Assembly (NCBI GenBank): GCA_029288335.1
Contig: JARIHJ010000088.1
Location: 1-5,034 of the forward strand
Source of the DNA: Candidatus Saccharimonadota bacterium
GTDB taxonomy: Bacteria; Patescibacteriota; Saccharimonadia; Saccharimonadales; UBA4665
DNA length: 5,034 nucleotides
Reading direction: 5' to 3'
Below the pieces are notes generated by a model that did not search any database, was not told the origin of the DNA, and saw nothing but the letters and a program-made list of their open reading frames with translations. Position 1 is the stretch's first letter, and every line of letters begins with the position of its first letter. Shown here in pieces: positions 4,511 to 5,034 of the stretch. The position numbers were made by a program, and so were the translations under genes.

Positions 4511-5005
4511 ATGGCAGAAGAAGTTCAAACACCGGTCGAAATTGAAGCTACCGCCGAAGCGGCTGCTGCCGACGAACCGGCAACTACTACTAGCGACAAA
4601 GCCGAAATTACTAGCGAGGCACCCAAGCCAGCGAAGCGCAAGAAATCCAAGCGCAGTGTGGCTAGTGGCCAACTGCACATTTTAGCGACATTCAACAACA
4701 CGATCGTGACCTTTACGGACAGCAAGGGTGCGGTGCTGACGACCGCCAGCGCCGGTGGCTGCGGCTTTCGCGGCAGTAAAAAGGGCACCGCTTATGCCGC
4801 CCAAGTTGCCGGTGATAAAGCAGCCCAAGCCGCTAAGCAAGCCTATGGGTTATCAAAAGTGGACGTCTATATTAGTGGCATCGGCCAAGGCCGCGACGCC
4901 CCAATCCGTGTTCTGTCAGGCCTGAATATTGGCGTCGAGAGCATCACTGATGTAACTGGCGTCCCGCACGGGGGCGTCCGCCCGAAGAAAGCCAGGAGAG
5001 TCTAA
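4511..5005 (+). CDS. rpsK: 30S ribosomal protein uS11 (S11) with acidic N-terminal extension
   Basis: uS11 is part of the 30S platform, close to the mRNA exit site. The family core starts at about residue 42: KRKKSKRSVASGQLHILATF (42-61), NNTIVTFTDSKGAV, GGCGFRGSKKGTAYAAQVAG (82-101), ISGIGQGRDAPIRVLSG (121-137), ITDVTGVPHGGVRPKKARRV (145-164). In front lies an extra stretch of about 35 residues rich in Glu, Ala and Thr: by count residues 1-37 hold ten acidic and one basic side chain, opposite to the usual basic S11 N-terminus. The E. coli PHNG site, where Asn-Gly forms isoaspartate, reads PHGG (152-155). The start is ATG five bases after rpsM with AGGA at 4504-4507; no closer internal start is better supported. 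The TAA overlaps the next ATG (TAATG). Confidence 0.97.
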   Translation: MAEEVQTPVEIEATAEAAAADEPATTTSDKAEITSEAPKPAKRKKSKRSVASGQLHILATFNNTIVTFTDSKGAVLTTASAGGCGFRGSKKGTAYAAQVAGDKAAQAAKQAYGLSKVDVYISGIGQGRDAPIRVLSGLNIGVESITDVTGVPHGGVRPKKARRV

Positions 5006-5034
5006 TGATTGCAAGAGAAAAGAGCAGCCAGAGT
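5005..5034 (+). CDS. rpsD: Start of next operon gene, probably 30S ribosomal protein uS4; cut by window edge
   Basis: Ten codons read MIAREKSSQS, beginning at an ATG that shares one base with the rpsK TAA, exactly the coupling seen at the rplR-rpsE and rpsE-rplO joints. AGGAGAG at 4994-5000 is a plausible ribosome binding site. In the alpha operon rpsK is normally followed by rpsD and then rpoA, so uS4 is the expected product, but the ten residues alone are not diagnostic and rpoA or another gene cannot be excluded. Confidence 0.5.
   Translation, partial: MIAREKSSQS

Noticed and set aside
1..5034. Alternative code with TGA as glycine, as in some CPR lineages
   Set aside because: All nine stops are TAA or TAG, which is compatible, but no in-frame TGA occurs in any conserved gene, so there is no positive evidence for recoding.

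Overview
The window is a segment of a bacterial ribosomal-protein (spc/alpha-type) operon, all on the + strand. In order it holds the 3' part of rplR (uL18), rpsE (uS5), rplO (uL15), secY, an unrecognised 114-residue gene, infA (IF1), rpmJ (bL36, below standard ORF size cut-offs), rpsM (uS13), rpsK (uS11), and the first ten codons of the next gene, probably rpsD (uS4). Mixed GC of roughly 50-60% in the ribosomal genes, standard code, all nine visible stop codons TAA or TAG.

Likely source: a Patescibacteria/CPR bacterium, possibly a Saccharibacterium (inference). The main reason is that rpsE runs straight into rplO with a TAATG overlap, so rpmD (uL30), which normally sits between them, is absent; lack of uL30 is a known CPR hallmark. 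The adk and map genes usually found between secY and infA are also missing, which fits a reduced genome. Several ribosomal proteins carry unusual low-complexity tails: uS5 at both ends, uL15 at its C-terminus, uS11 with an acidic N-terminus.

Layout: 1-1515 is a tightly coupled block (rplR-rpsE-rplO, 1-base stop/start overlaps). A 59-base gap with a small hairpin precedes secY, which appears to start at TTG. Between secY and infA (3096-3604) lies the lower-GC orphan gene with its own candidate promoter, followed by a strong-looking promoter directly in front of infA that has an extended -10 and a 7-bp dyad in its spacer. infA and rpmJ follow, with a hairpin that could mask the rpmJ ribosome binding site. 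The 124-base rpmJ-rpsM gap holds the most unusual DNA of the window: two arrays of degenerate heptamers in inverted orientation, surrounding a hairpin plus T6 tract that looks like an intrinsic terminator. rpsM, rpsK and the next gene are again tightly packed.

Functionally the genes supply 30S proteins (uS5, uS13, uS11), 50S proteins (uL18, uL15, bL36), an initiation factor and the translocon channel. No mobile element, tRNA, rRNA or CRISPR array is visible. The conserved genes are ordinary; the items that deserve attention are the heptamer element, the orphan gene, the cysteine-less bL36, and the infA promoter.
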